Shown: positions 43,024-52,035, numbered from the stretch's first letter. The stretch: DNA of 64,000 nucleotides from Lachnospiraceae bacterium (GCA_910575105.1 CAJTDK010000005.1:124001-188000), one strand, 5' to 3'. Made by a program: numbers and translations. The notes: a model not told the origin generated them from the letters alone.

Positions 43024-43036
43024 GAAAGGAGAAAGT

Positions 43037-43646
43037 ATGGCAGAGGGAAGGCTGCAGTGGCATCCCGCTTTTAGTGCGGCGCTTCATATTGAACTGAAGG
43101 AAGAGCTGGAGAATCTATATATTGAAGAGGAGCATACGCTTAGTAAAAAAGAAAATGCTGGGGCATATCGAGAGAACCAGAAGGATTCACTGTGAGAGAA
43201 GAGAGCCGGGGATTTATGGTCTGACCGGCGATATGTTCCCGATGCAGGTACTGATCACAAAAGAGTTATCTAAAGAGGAAAATTACTGGCTACAGAGCTT
43301 GAGAAATAATCTGAAAGCAGGAGCAGAGATACAGGAGCTTTTGGAACGGTATGAGGAGAAAAAGGATAAAGCGTATTATCCTGAGCTTATGAATCTGATC
43401 GTGCGTGCAAACTGGGAACAGATGAAGGAGGAAAAACAGGTGTGTGAAGCATTGAGAGAATTATTCGCTGACAAGCTGAGAGAGTCTGAAGAGAAGGGAA
43501 TGGAAAGTGGATTAAAGCAGGGGCCGCAAAATGTCCTGGAACTTGCAAAGACGATATTCAGGCTGTTCAGAGCGGGCGTTTCTCCTAAAAGAATCGAGGA
43601 GGAATGCGGTGTTTCTGTGGAGCAGGTAAAAGACATACTGGAGTAG
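43037..43646 (+). pseudogene. Rpn/PD-(D/E)XK-nuclease-family protein, internally deleted and frameshifted
   Basis: The first ~35 codons (MAEGRLQWHPAFSAALHIEL ... EEHTLSKK, with AAGGAGA before the ATG) and a second block in another frame from about 43150 (KMLGHIERTRR ... EEPGIYGLTGDMFPMQVL ... NLKAGAEIQELLERY) are the two ends of one protein type common in Lachnospiraceae, usually near 300 residues. Roughly 100 central codons, which would hold the nuclease core, are missing, and the parts are out of frame at an A-rich junction near 43145. The tail ends VSVEQVKDILE. From memory of the family; a search should confirm. Confidence 0.7.
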
Positions 43647-43656
43647 CTGGACGATT

Positions 43657-45009
43657 ATGGAGCTGAATAAAAAAGAAAAGATTACAGATATGACGAGAGG
43701 GCCAGTATTTTCCCAGATGGCGGGATTCGCGCTGCCGGTCCTTTTCGGGATGCTTTGCCAGAGGCTTTACAATTTTGCCGATACCTATATCGTAGGGCAC
43801 TTTCTGGGAGACGAGGCGTTAGCGGCGGTAAGTATCGCGGGGACGGCGACTTATATGCTGTTTTCCATTATCATGGGCGTGACGACGGGAGTCGGAGTGG
43901 TAGTCTCTCAGTTTTACGGGGCGCAGAAGGAGGATGAGGTCAGGAAATCCTTTGTGGCAGGCGGATATGTGGCGGCAGCCATGGCGTTTGTCATTACGGC
44001 GGCGGGGATGCTTACGACGCATCCGCTGCTTGGGCTTTTGCGTACTTCGAAGGAGCTGATGCCCATGGCGGCGGCGTACCTTCTGGTCATCTATGCAGGC
44101 AGCAGCGCGACGATGCTGTATAATTTCAGCGCGGCGGTCTTGCGTGCGCTGGGCAATTCTCTGGTGCCGCTTTTATTTTTGATCCTGTCAAGTGTTATAA
44201 ATATTTTTTTAGATGTGGCGTTTATCGCATGGATACCGATGGGCACGGCCGGAGCGGCATTTGCCACCATACTGGCCCAGTTGATCTCCGGGGCGCTCTG
44301 CGTGTGGTACACGTTCCGGCTGCTGCCATTTTTGAAGGTGAAGGGCAAGGAATGGAAGCCGGAGCCCCATCTTGTCAGGGAAGTGCTGCGCTACGGGATT
44401 CCTACGGGTCTTCAGATGAGCATTATCTCTGTATCGGATATGACGCTGCAGGCGGTGATTAATACTTACGGCACGGTTATGATCGTAGCGTACGGCGTGT
44501 GCATGAAGGTGGAAGGGCTGGGATTTCAGCTTGCGGATGCGGTCGGATCGGCTGTAGGGACATTCACAGGGCAGAATATAGGCGCGGGAGATTACGGCAG
44601 GGTGAAAAAGGGTGTCCGGAGCGCTTATCTTTTGAACCTGTTATGCTATGGGATCTTCTGCCCGGTTGTATTTCTGCTCGCGGAGCCGATCATGAGGGCG
44701 TTTACGCAGACGCCGGAGGCGGTCAGCCTGGGTGCGGAGTATATGAGGATATTTACGGCGTTTTTCCTGGCCGGGGGAATACTGGTGGTGTACCATAATA
44801 TTCTCCGGGCGTCGGGAGATGTTTCGGTGACTGTGCTGATGGGGCTCAGCGAGGTTGTGACGAGGATTGGCTGCGCCTTTTTACTGCCACGGATATTCGG
44901 GTATCAGGGCTTGTGGTTTGTCTCGCCGATCACATGGACATGCGCCGCGCTTGTGGGCGGGATAAGGTATTATTCCGGCGCCTGGGAGAAACGGCAGAGA
45001 GCGGGCTAG
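43657..45009 (+). CDS. MATE-family multidrug/Na+ efflux protein
   Basis: 450 residues, 12 hydrophobic helices in two repeats. Typical blocks are MAGFALPVLFGMLCQRLYNFADTYIVG and the internal repeat LREVLRYGIPTGLQMSII. Exports cationic compounds in exchange for Na+ or H+. The ribosome binding site is weak and the gene lies 10 bp after the pseudogene, so it probably depends on the promoter at 42995. Confidence 0.92.
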   Translation: MELNKKEKITDMTRGPVFSQMAGFALPVLFGMLCQRLYNFADTYIVGHFLGDEALAAVSIAGTATYMLFSIIMGVTTGVGVVVSQFYGAQKEDEVRKSFVAGGYVAAAMAFVITAAGMLTTHPLLGLLRTSKELMPMAAAYLLVIYAGSSATMLYNFSAAVLRALGNSLVPLLFLILSSVINIFLDVAFIAWIPMGTAGAAFATILAQLISGALCVWYTFRLLPFLKVKGKEWKPEPHLVREVLRYGIPTGLQMSIISVSDMTLQAVINTYGTVMIVAYGVCMKVEGLGFQLADAVGSAVGTFTGQNIGAGDYGRVKKGVRSAYLLNLLCYGIFCPVVFLLAEPIMRAFTQTPEAVSLGAEYMRIFTAFFLAGGILVVYHNILRASGDVSVTVLMGLSEVVTRIGCAFLLPRIFGYQGLWFVSPITWTCAALVGGIRYYSGAWEKRQRAG

Positions 45010-45109
45010 TACTGCACTGCTGTACTGCAGAGTAACGCATAGCGGTCTTTTGTGTGTAAGCTTTGTGTGCAAGACGGGTATAGGATAAGTACAGACAGGA
45101 GAAGTTCAG

Positions 45110-46045
45110 ATGGCAAGAAAGAAGAAGCCGAAGATTGAATTCCGATATTATCGAATGCCGGAGGAAACTCCGTTTTTGGCGCTGCTTGGAGAAAAATGGG
45201 TGCAGAACTATGGAAGAGATGTGGATTATCTGCATTTTCATAATTATCTGGAGATTGGGTACTGCTACAGCGGGACGGGGACGCTTGTTCTGGGAGAAAA
45301 GGATTACCGTTTCAGCGGGGAGCAGTTTTCCATCATTCCGCAAAACTACCTCCACACGACAAACAGTGACCCGGATACCCTCAGCAGATGGGAGTATCTG
45401 TTTATTGATGTAGATGCGATTCTCGACCAATTTTATCAGGGAGGGGGAATTAAGCGGAAAGGCAATATTTCTTACCGGATCAACTGTCAGGCGTGCTTCA
45501 GGTCTGCCGGGGAAAGCCCTGAGATGGCGGGAATGATACGGAATATCATGGATGTTATACGGGGAAAAAGGGAGTATTATCTGGAGGAAGCCAAGGCAGG
45601 GATCACGAAGCTCTTGTTTAATATTGCAAGGGAAAGAAATGTGGATAACTTGCCGGACAGCCTGACCGGAAGAGGGACTGCGCCGGTCATCCAGGCGTTA
45701 GATTATATCTCCCTTCATTATACGGAGCAGATTGATATTGAAGAGCTGGCGGCGCACTGCCATATCAGCCAGTCCCATTTCCGCAGGATTTTTTCGGCGT
45801 ATACCGGCATGTGTCCTGTAGATTATATTAACCTTGTGCGGGTACAGGCCGCATGCGATTATCTGAAAAGAACGGACGATTATATATCAGATATCTCTAA
45901 TAAATGCGGATTTACTACATTTTCCACCTTCAGCCGCAATTTTAAGCGAATTTTAGGCGTCTCCCCCAACGAATGGAGAAAACGCCCTGAAAATTATGAG
46001 CAGCAGCTCTTAAAATTCCGGATTCATTCGGAAAAAGGCTGGTAG
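45110..46045 (+). CDS. AraC-family transcriptional regulator
   Basis: 311 residues: N-terminal cupin-like sensor (HFHNYLEIGYCYSGTGTLVLGEKDY, about 44-68) and two C-terminal helix-turn-helix motifs (IDIEELAAHCHISQSHFRRIFSAYTG; YISDISNKCGFTTFSTFSRNFKRI). AGGAGAAG precedes the ATG. Convergent with the putative sugar genes at 46062-48094. A sugar-responsive activator of this region is likely; target unproven. Confidence 0.92.
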   Translation: MARKKKPKIEFRYYRMPEETPFLALLGEKWVQNYGRDVDYLHFHNYLEIGYCYSGTGTLVLGEKDYRFSGEQFSIIPQNYLHTTNSDPDTLSRWEYLFIDVDAILDQFYQGGGIKRKGNISYRINCQACFRSAGESPEMAGMIRNIMDVIRGKREYYLEEAKAGITKLLFNIARERNVDNLPDSLTGRGTAPVIQALDYISLHYTEQIDIEELAAHCHISQSHFRRIFSAYTGMCPVDYINLVRVQAACDYLKRTDDYISDISNKCGFTTFSTFSRNFKRILGVSPNEWRKRPENYEQQLLKFRIHSEKGW

Positions 46046-46061
46046 TAAGCCAAATACCGTT

Positions 46062-46280
46062 TTAGTCAAAATCGAATGTTGTGAACCGCTTGTTCATCGC
46101 GCCGTAGCGGGTGCGCACCATCTCGTTCCCAGCGAGGACGTCTTTTTCACTGCCCGTAAACTGGCAGCGGATGCAGTAGTATTCGTCCCTTTCTTTGTCG
46201 TAGAACATATCAATATCCAGATCCCTCATAAAGCATGACGGGCATCTGTAGTTTAATCTGCCTTTTCCAGCTTGAGCCAT
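46062..46280 (-). CDS. Small zinc-ribbon protein, unknown function
   Basis: 72 residues with two CxxC pairs (C13/C16 and C36/C39) in YRCPSCFMRDLDIDMFYD and YYCIRCQFTG, a rubredoxin-like zinc ribbon. Its start overlaps the end of the 613-residue gene by 28 nt, so translation is probably coupled. Role unknown; such ribbons can be RNA- or protein-binding. Confidence 0.7.
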   Translation of the reverse strand: MAQAGKGRLNYRCPSCFMRDLDIDMFYDKERDEYYCIRCQFTGSEKDVLAGNEMVRTRYGAMNKRFTTFDFD

Positions 46281-48094
46281 GTCGCAAACATCTCCTTATC
46301 TGTTAATTTCTTTTTATATCCAAGGGTGAACATCGGGGAAAAGGCATAGCCCTCCCGGATGTAGCCTTCTGCCGTTTCTGAGGCTGTCATGGATACCTTT
46401 GTCTCAATGGCAGGAATGACGGCAGATACCGAAGACGCATCCATAAGGCTTTCTTCCCTGCAGCGGTACTCGTAGGAAATGGTACGGTCATCGCTGCCGT
46501 CCCTGCTTTCACAGGATAAGCGGATGCCGGTCATATCCTCCGGATATTCGGTAGTTCCGTAGCATGCCGTCATATATTCGTTAAGTTCGATTTCTGCGTC
46601 AGGCTTACTCATATCAAGGATTGTCCGCTCAATCTTGATCGCGCCGCTGCCCTCTTCAAAGTATTCCTTTGTCTGGAGGGTGACAGAAAGGTCTGCGAAT
46701 TCTATGGTCACGGGGTCGAGAGTCAGGATCCTTGTATTATCTTCCTGTGAAAAATGTGCTTTTGTCCGGCACAGGCACAGGTCTACTTCTTCTCCCTTAT
46801 AGGACAGCTTTGCGCTGCGGATGGTGCCCTCGCCTGCGTAGTGGGTAAAGTATCCGGCGCGGTATTTTTCCTGGATCAGGAAAGGATAGGAGGCATCCTG
46901 CACATGCTTTGTCCCGATACCGACCTCCCATCTTAGCTTTGCCGCGTAGGGCCTGAGGTCGAAGATGGCTCCGCCCTGGTCCATGCTTACTCCGGCCCGC
47001 ATGTAGGGATCTGTGTACCAGAATAACTGCTTGTCGGAGCCGTAGAGAATATCGCGCCAAAGCGCGCATTCCGGCTCGGTGTAGGTCTTTTTTTGGCGGT
47101 AATAGTCCGCGAACTCGGACATGGTCATGTCAGTGAGCTTTCCCTGTTTCTTTAAGTCGCCGTAATATTTGCAGCCGTCAGAATAGGACTTAAGGAGCAG
47201 CTCGTAGGGAGCCTCCCAGCGCCCCATCTTGTTCATCCAGCCGGGACCTACGAACATCATGTTGTAGGCGTAGCCGTTGTTGTATTTTTCCTGGGCGCGG
47301 TACTGGTCGATGAGGTTGTAAAGATACGGGTATTCCCACGTCTTTGAATCGTAGATCATGCCCCGCAGCACGTTCTGGGGATGGGTTCCGAAGTTGGAGC
47401 CGTTGCCGTCATAGCATGCGATCAGATCTCTGGAAAGGTGGGGAATCGCCACGATCCCGCTGTCTTCTGACTCGTCTGCCGCCGGTGCGTGGGTGTTCTG
47501 CTTTGACGGGATCCACGGCGCCCAGGGGCCTCCGTCGAACAGGGTGTACCAGGAATTGTTGCAGGTATGGTAGGCTTTCGGGCCTTCCTCCCAGCATGTG
47601 GCGACGGCGCATTTGACAGAAGGATATTTTTCCTTGATGTAGTTGGTAAGGTCTGCGTCCATGTAGTAGGAACCGGTGGATTCCGGGTAGAATCCAAAGA
47701 TATCGCGGAATTTTTCAAACACGTCGTCTACGATCCTTTTTTTGTCTTCCATAGAGAACATCCAGATACAGAAGTCCTTTGTCTTATATTTCTCCCGGAA
47801 CTCTTCACAGGGAAGACCAAGGAGGGAAAGGGCGATCTCATCGCCGTATACGTTGTGGTCATTTTTGGCGGTCTCGACGGCCTCTTTGTTAAAGAGCGCC
47901 GCATAGGTCATGTGGATAGTGACTTTAAGCCCGTTTTCATGGGCGAGCCTCTGCTGGGTCTTAAAGATGTCGAGAGATTCGGTCAAAAGCTTTTTGTTCC
48001 CGATATCTTCTTCCTTTCCGTGGCCTGTTACGGTGGCGGAATACTCCGGAACCATCTCAGGCCGGTGGATCACGTTAAGAATAAATTCACTCAT
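46253..48094 (-). CDS. Unclassified putative carbohydrate-active protein
   Basis: 613 residues, no signal peptide. The first ~350 residues look like a polysaccharide-deacetylase/GH57-like (beta/alpha)7 barrel: NVIHRPEMVPEYSATVTGHG, HENGLKVTIHMTYAALFN, GFYPESTGSYYMDADL. They are rich in Trp, Tyr, His and acidic residues, with candidate catalytic positions in CWEEGPKAYH and HLSRDLIACYDGNGSNFG. The C-terminal ~230 residues look all-beta. I know no named family. It lies after the CUT1 permease genes on the same strand, pointing to the substrate of that transporter. A glycosidase or epimerase-like role is inference only. Confidence 0.55.
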   Translation of the reverse strand: MSEFILNVIHRPEMVPEYSATVTGHGKEEDIGNKKLLTESLDIFKTQQRLAHENGLKVTIHMTYAALFNKEAVETAKNDHNVYGDEIALSLLGLPCEEFREKYKTKDFCIWMFSMEDKKRIVDDVFEKFRDIFGFYPESTGSYYMDADLTNYIKEKYPSVKCAVATCWEEGPKAYHTCNNSWYTLFDGGPWAPWIPSKQNTHAPAADESEDSGIVAIPHLSRDLIACYDGNGSNFGTHPQNVLRGMIYDSKTWEYPYLYNLIDQYRAQEKYNNGYAYNMMFVGPGWMNKMGRWEAPYELLLKSYSDGCKYYGDLKKQGKLTDMTMSEFADYYRQKKTYTEPECALWRDILYGSDKQLFWYTDPYMRAGVSMDQGGAIFDLRPYAAKLRWEVGIGTKHVQDASYPFLIQEKYRAGYFTHYAGEGTIRSAKLSYKGEEVDLCLCRTKAHFSQEDNTRILTLDPVTIEFADLSVTLQTKEYFEEGSGAIKIERTILDMSKPDAEIELNEYMTACYGTTEYPEDMTGIRLSCESRDGSDDRTISYEYRCREESLMDASSVSAVIPAIETKVSMTASETAEGYIREGYAFSPMFTLGYKKKLTDKEMFATWLKLEKAD

Positions 48095-48115
48095 AGTCTA
48101 AAACTCCTGTTTTTG

Positions 48116-48162
48116 ATATAAAAATGTCCGGCATGCCGTAATACGTGGCAGCGATGCCGGAC
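48116..48162 (-). terminator. Terminator after the CUT1 permease genes
   Basis: On the minus strand GTCCGGCAT ... ATGCCGGAC (9 bp, with a nested GCC/GGC pair) followed by ATTTTTAT. Lies between the permease gene at 48188 and the 613-residue gene, so the latter may be partly uncoupled. Confidence 0.75.
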
Positions 48163-48187
48163 GAACATACATATTAATGTGTCAGTT

Positions 48188-49024
48188 TTATTTTACAGCT
48201 CCTGTGATACCTTCTGCGAACTGCTTCTGCAGGACGAAGAATACGATCATCGTCGGGATGGAGCAGAAGAGTACGCCGCACATCAGCATACCGTAATCTG
48301 TCACGTATCCGGTGATCAGGTTGGCGATGAGCATCGGCATGGTCATGGAGTTGTTGTCTGTCATGATTACCTTCGGCCACAGGTAAGAGTTCCATGCGTT
48401 CATAAAGGTGATAACTGCCGCAGCCGCATAGGTCGACTTCATGGTCGGGAAGAACATGCGGAAGAAGATCTGCACCTCATTCAGGCCGTCGATGCGGGCT
48501 GCCTCGATGATATCTATAGGGAAAGCTCTTGCATTCTGCCGGAACATCATGATCATAAACGGCGTCGATATCATCGGAAGGATGAAGCCGAGCGTACAGT
48601 TAAGAAGCCTTGCCTTTGAAAACATCTGGAACAAAGGAACCATGGTAGCTACCTGCGGGATCATCATGGCAAGCAGCAGAACGGAGAATAATTTGTCTTT
48701 CCATTTGTCGTGGTACACCTCGAATCCGTAACCTGCGATGGAGCAGATCAGGAGACATACGAGAGTGGTCACGATGGCATAGAGGAAGGAATTTCCCAGC
48801 GCTCGCCACAGAGGCTGCTGAGAGGTCAGATTATTGAAATTCTCCATAAAATGCGTGCCTGGCAGGATGCGTCCTCTGGATACATCCACCGAGGTGTTGG
48901 TCGCTGCGGATATCATCCAGTACAGCGGGAATACGGAAATAAATGATACAATTATAAGGAAAATATATGTAGGAATCAGTCTGCGCTGAATCATGGAAGT
49001 GTTTCTCTTAGTCACGTGTATCAC
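48188..49024 (-). CDS. Carbohydrate ABC transporter permease, CUT1 MalG type
   Basis: 278 residues, six helices. The EAA cytoplasmic loop is clear: EAARIDGLNEVQIFFRMFFP. Overlaps the 49008 gene by 17 nt. Pairs with it to form a heterodimeric channel fed by the binding protein at 49986. Confidence 0.95.
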   Translation of the reverse strand: MIHVTKRNTSMIQRRLIPTYIFLIIVSFISVFPLYWMISAATNTSVDVSRGRILPGTHFMENFNNLTSQQPLWRALGNSFLYAIVTTLVCLLICSIAGYGFEVYHDKWKDKLFSVLLLAMMIPQVATMVPLFQMFSKARLLNCTLGFILPMISTPFMIMMFRQNARAFPIDIIEAARIDGLNEVQIFFRMFFPTMKSTYAAAAVITFMNAWNSYLWPKVIMTDNNSMTMPMLIANLITGYVTDYGMLMCGVLFCSIPTMIVFFVLQKQFAEGITGAVK

Positions 49025-49907
49025 CTACTTTCAGATTGATAAATGCCAGAATTGCAACCATGATAAAGATCAGGAATGCCATCGCTGATGCATAGCCGAA
49101 ATTCGGCACATTGATGAAACATGTATTGTAAACGTAATGAGACATCGTAATCGTAGCGTTAGCCGGGCCGCCCTTCGTCAGGTTGACAGATTCGTCAAAG
49201 AGCTGCAGCGTACCGTTGATGGACATGATAAATGTCATGATGATGGTCGGCTTGAGCAGAGGAACCGTAATTCCCCAGAAGGTCTTCCAGCCGTTGGCCC
49301 CGTCGATCTTTGCTGCCTCATATACAGAATATTCGATATTCTGCAGACCGGAAAGGTAGAATACCATGTTGTAGCCGGTCCATCTCCACACAAGGGCGAT
49401 GATGATGACGACTTTTGCGCTCGCCGCATTTCCCAGGAAGTTATATCCTGACTCTAAGATGTGGAGCTTTACCAAGATACTGTTGATCAGTCCTTCCTGT
49501 GCAAACAACGACCGGAAGATCAATGCGTAGGAAACCAGCGAGGTTGCACATGGGAGGAATACACAGGTACGGAATAATCCTTTAAACTTTAAATCCTTGT
49601 TGTTAAGTAACTGTGCAAGCAGGATAGCCAGTATAAGCATGATCGGCACCTGGATGAGCAGATAGAGAAACGTATTGCCGATGGACTTGATGAATACCTT
49701 GTCGGCCATCATTCTCTGGTAATTGCTGAAAATCGGTTCAGCATATCTCATGTTCGCTCCCGCTCCGGTCTGGAGAGAGATGAGAAATGCCCGGACCATG
49801 GGGTAAAAGCTCATAACAACGATCATCAGTGTCGCCGGTGTCAAAAATGCCCAGCCTGCCGCCTTCTGCTTGGCAACGAGTGTCATTCCTTTTTTGTTGG
49901 AATTCAC
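49008..49907 (-). CDS. Carbohydrate ABC transporter permease, CUT1 MalF type
   Basis: 299 residues, six helices, EAA loop YEAAKIDGANGWKTFWGITVP. N terminus basic and cytoplasmic. No ATPase gene follows in this window. CUT1 systems of Firmicutes often share a single MsmK/MsiK-type ATPase encoded elsewhere. Confidence 0.95.
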   Translation of the reverse strand: MNSNKKGMTLVAKQKAAGWAFLTPATLMIVVMSFYPMVRAFLISLQTGAGANMRYAEPIFSNYQRMMADKVFIKSIGNTFLYLLIQVPIMLILAILLAQLLNNKDLKFKGLFRTCVFLPCATSLVSYALIFRSLFAQEGLINSILVKLHILESGYNFLGNAASAKVVIIIALVWRWTGYNMVFYLSGLQNIEYSVYEAAKIDGANGWKTFWGITVPLLKPTIIMTFIMSINGTLQLFDESVNLTKGGPANATITMSHYVYNTCFINVPNFGYASAMAFLIFIMVAILAFINLKVGDTRD

Positions 49908-49940
49908 ATAAAATCCCCCTTTCTTTACGCGAATCTGCTT

Positions 49941-49972
49941 AAAAAAATAGGGAACTGTAAGCAGTTCCCTAT
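49941..49972 (-). terminator. Intra-operon terminator between binding-protein and permease genes
   Basis: Perfect 11-bp stem ATAGGGAACTG / CAGTTCCCTAT, 4-nt loop, followed on the minus strand by a run of T. Same logic as at 12182: more binding protein than permease. Confidence 0.88.
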
Positions 49973-49985
49973 ATAAATGCTGCTT

Positions 49986-51311
49986 TTACTCTGACATCTT
50001 GAATTCAAGTGTTTCCTGAGCTTCTTTTAAAGCATCCTCTTTAGCAGTTCCGTTTGTGATGTTGACGATAGCTGTGTTAACAGCCTCTCTTGCCTCGTAA
50101 TGGTAAGGAGTCTTTGTGAACTCCGGAATGTGTGAGGAGTACTCTACAAGTGTAGAATAAATCGGCTGTCCGCCGTAGAACTCTACCGGCTCATTGTAAA
50201 CTTCAGACTCTCCTGCAGGCAGGTAGCAAGCGATACCGGATGTCTCCGGAAGGATTGCATCATAGAAATCTGTGCTGGAGCCGAAGGTATTTACAAGGAA
50301 ATCTTTAGCAAGGTCAGGGTTCTTGCAGTTGGATGTGATATACCAGGAAGAACCGCCGTTGTTCGCATAATTTGTAGCGGTGTCCACGCCGTCAACCTTA
50401 GGAAGCGTGGTGATCTGCCAGTTGCCCTTCTGATCCTCGATACCTGTGATGGTAGCATTCATCCAGTTACCGTTGATAACGCCTGCAGCCTCTCCGTTCG
50501 TAACGGTTGCAACATACTCGTCCCAGTTGTTTACAAGCTTAACAGCGTCCTGCTTGATCATCTCTGTGTAAAGGTCGATACATTTCTCGGCAACGTCATT
50601 GCCTACGATGTAAGCTTCGCCGTTCTCGTTAACGAAGTTAGCTCCGCAGGACTGGATCATGAGCATGATTACGTCGCCGCCTGTGGACTCGCTTGTAAGA
50701 AGGTACTTGCCGGTCTTTTTGTGAACATCTACAGCGATCTCGGTAAACTTGGACCAGGTGATATCGGTAAGGTCCTCAATCTTGTAGCCGGCCTCGTCTA
50801 AGACATCCGTGCGGTAGAAAGCTGCACATACGCCGTTGTCATACGGGATGCCGTAGTGCTTGTCGTCCGCCATGGAGTAGGACTGCTTTAACGCTGCAAA
50901 ATCATCCCAGTTAACGCCGCAGTCAGTCAGGTCTGTGAATGCGTCCGGATAACTCTTTAAGAACTTCTGGTAGCTGTTGTCCTGCATCAGGACGATGTCC
51001 GGCATCGTGCTGTAGTCGCCGGAATTCGCGCAAGTAGTAAGCTTGGTCTGGCAGTCGTCGGAAGAAGTCTCGATAACCTCAAGATCAAAGTCAGAATGAT
51101 CCTTCTTGTACTGCTCTGCCGCCATGTTCATCGCTTTAATGTTGAATGTCTGATCCCATGCCCACACTGTCAATTTGTTGCCGCCTTCTGAGCCGCCTCC
51201 TTCAGAACTGCCGCCATCTGAACCTCCGTCAGATGTACCGCTGTTGCCGCAGGCTGCCAGTGATAATACCATAGCCCCTGCGAGAAGTACTGAGAGTAAC
51301 TTTCTCTTCAT
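49986..51311 (-). CDS. Extracellular sugar-binding lipoprotein (SBP_bac_1)
   Basis: 441 residues. Lipoprotein signal with lipobox LAAC (C21), a Gly/Ser/Glu low-complexity linker (about 22-46), then family 1 binding-protein fold (KLTVWAWDQTFNIKAMN, DNGVCAAFYRTDVLDEAGY, NNGGSSWYITSNCKNPDLAKDFL). Delivers an oligosaccharide to the permeases at 48188-49907. Neighbouring GH42, GH2 and GH112 genes make a galactose-containing sugar such as lacto-N-biose or galacto-N-biose a reasonable guess. AAGGAGGAAAAAA precedes the ATG. Confidence 0.93.
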   Translation of the reverse strand: MKRKLLSVLLAGAMVLSLAACGNSGTSDGGSDGGSSEGGGSEGGNKLTVWAWDQTFNIKAMNMAAEQYKKDHSDFDLEVIETSSDDCQTKLTTCANSGDYSTMPDIVLMQDNSYQKFLKSYPDAFTDLTDCGVNWDDFAALKQSYSMADDKHYGIPYDNGVCAAFYRTDVLDEAGYKIEDLTDITWSKFTEIAVDVHKKTGKYLLTSESTGGDVIMLMIQSCGANFVNENGEAYIVGNDVAEKCIDLYTEMIKQDAVKLVNNWDEYVATVTNGEAAGVINGNWMNATITGIEDQKGNWQITTLPKVDGVDTATNYANNGGSSWYITSNCKNPDLAKDFLVNTFGSSTDFYDAILPETSGIACYLPAGESEVYNEPVEFYGGQPIYSTLVEYSSHIPEFTKTPYHYEAREAVNTAIVNITNGTAKEDALKEAQETLEFKMSE

Positions 51312-51352
51312 ACTTTTTTCCTCCTTTTTCAGTCAAATTGTTTTATGGTCAT

Positions 51353-51485
51353 ATTATATCAAGACAATATATCACAAAGATTGCATAAACGAGCATATAG
51401 ATTGCGAATTCGATCATAAATGTAGCCGTTGTATAGAATCCACAAAATTAAGAAATGGATTTTGTGAATATTTACATACAACGGC
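51353..51485 (-). promoter_or_regulatory. Regulatory region upstream of the sugar-binding lipoprotein gene
   Basis: A minus-strand TATAAT is at 51358-51353, without a good -35, as expected for an activated promoter. Further upstream is a nested dyad: outer GCCGTTGTA (51425-51433) / TACAACGGC (51477-51485), inner CACAAAAT (51441-51448) / ATTTTGTG (51459-51466). These may bind an AraC regulator, or fold as the 3' end of the 51526 gene message. Confidence 0.5.
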
Positions 51486-51525
51486 AGCAAGATCCTACAG
51501 ATGAAAATCAGTTGAAATGTTCTTT

Positions 51526-52035
51526 TTATAGATAAACCTTCTCCGGATATGCCTTTTTCAGGGTTTGAAGCATATTCTCGCTCAAGTCAAGCAGCAGCTT
51601 GATTTTTTGTGAATTTTCCATGATGATCATGGTATAATAAGGAGTATCCTCCTCATAGGAGGTATAATCGTATTTCGGAAGCTGTATCTGGCCGGTATTT
51701 TTCCGGTAGGCGTCAACGGCGTGGTGGGCGCTGGGTGCGGTGACTACCATGCTGTTAAGCTCCAGCACATGGGCGGTCTTGCGGTAACGCCTGCCTAGGA
51801 TCACGTCTATGGTCAGAGTCTGATCTTCCATGGTATATTCATATTCCTTCTGGCTGAAGATGTCGTAGAAAAAGTAAAGCGCCACGAGAAGGAATCCCGG
51901 CAGCATAAATCCCTGGGAGATCATAATGCCAAGGAGAAGGAAAAATACGGCGAAGATCAGCATAACCCTGCGAAGAAGCCGGGTGGCGGGCTTGGGCTTT
52001 CTCTTTACCTGTTCGACGATTCTATAGTTGTACAT
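51526..52035 (-). CDS. Small membrane protein, DUF6106-like
   Basis: 169 residues: basic N terminus, two adjacent hydrophobic helices (about 25-60), then a soluble beta-rich domain (YTMEDQTLTIDVILGRRYRKTAHVLEL). Similar proteins occur widely in Lachnospiraceae; the DUF number is from memory. Function unknown. Lies between the AraC gene at 52109 and the sugar-binding lipoprotein gene, with nothing tying it to sugar use. Confidence 0.65.
   Translation of the reverse strand: MYNYRIVEQVKRKPKPATRLLRRVMLIFAVFFLLLGIMISQGFMLPGFLLVALYFFYDIFSQKEYEYTMEDQTLTIDVILGRRYRKTAHVLELNSMVVTAPSAHHAVDAYRKNTGQIQLPKYDYTSYEEDTPYYTMIIMENSQKIKLLLDLSENMLQTLKKAYPEKVYL

Noticed and set aside
43657-45009. MATE gene considered part of the glycan-utilisation operon
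   Set aside because: Opposite strand to the neighbouring GH42 gene, follows a pseudogene promoter, and has no functional link to sugar use.
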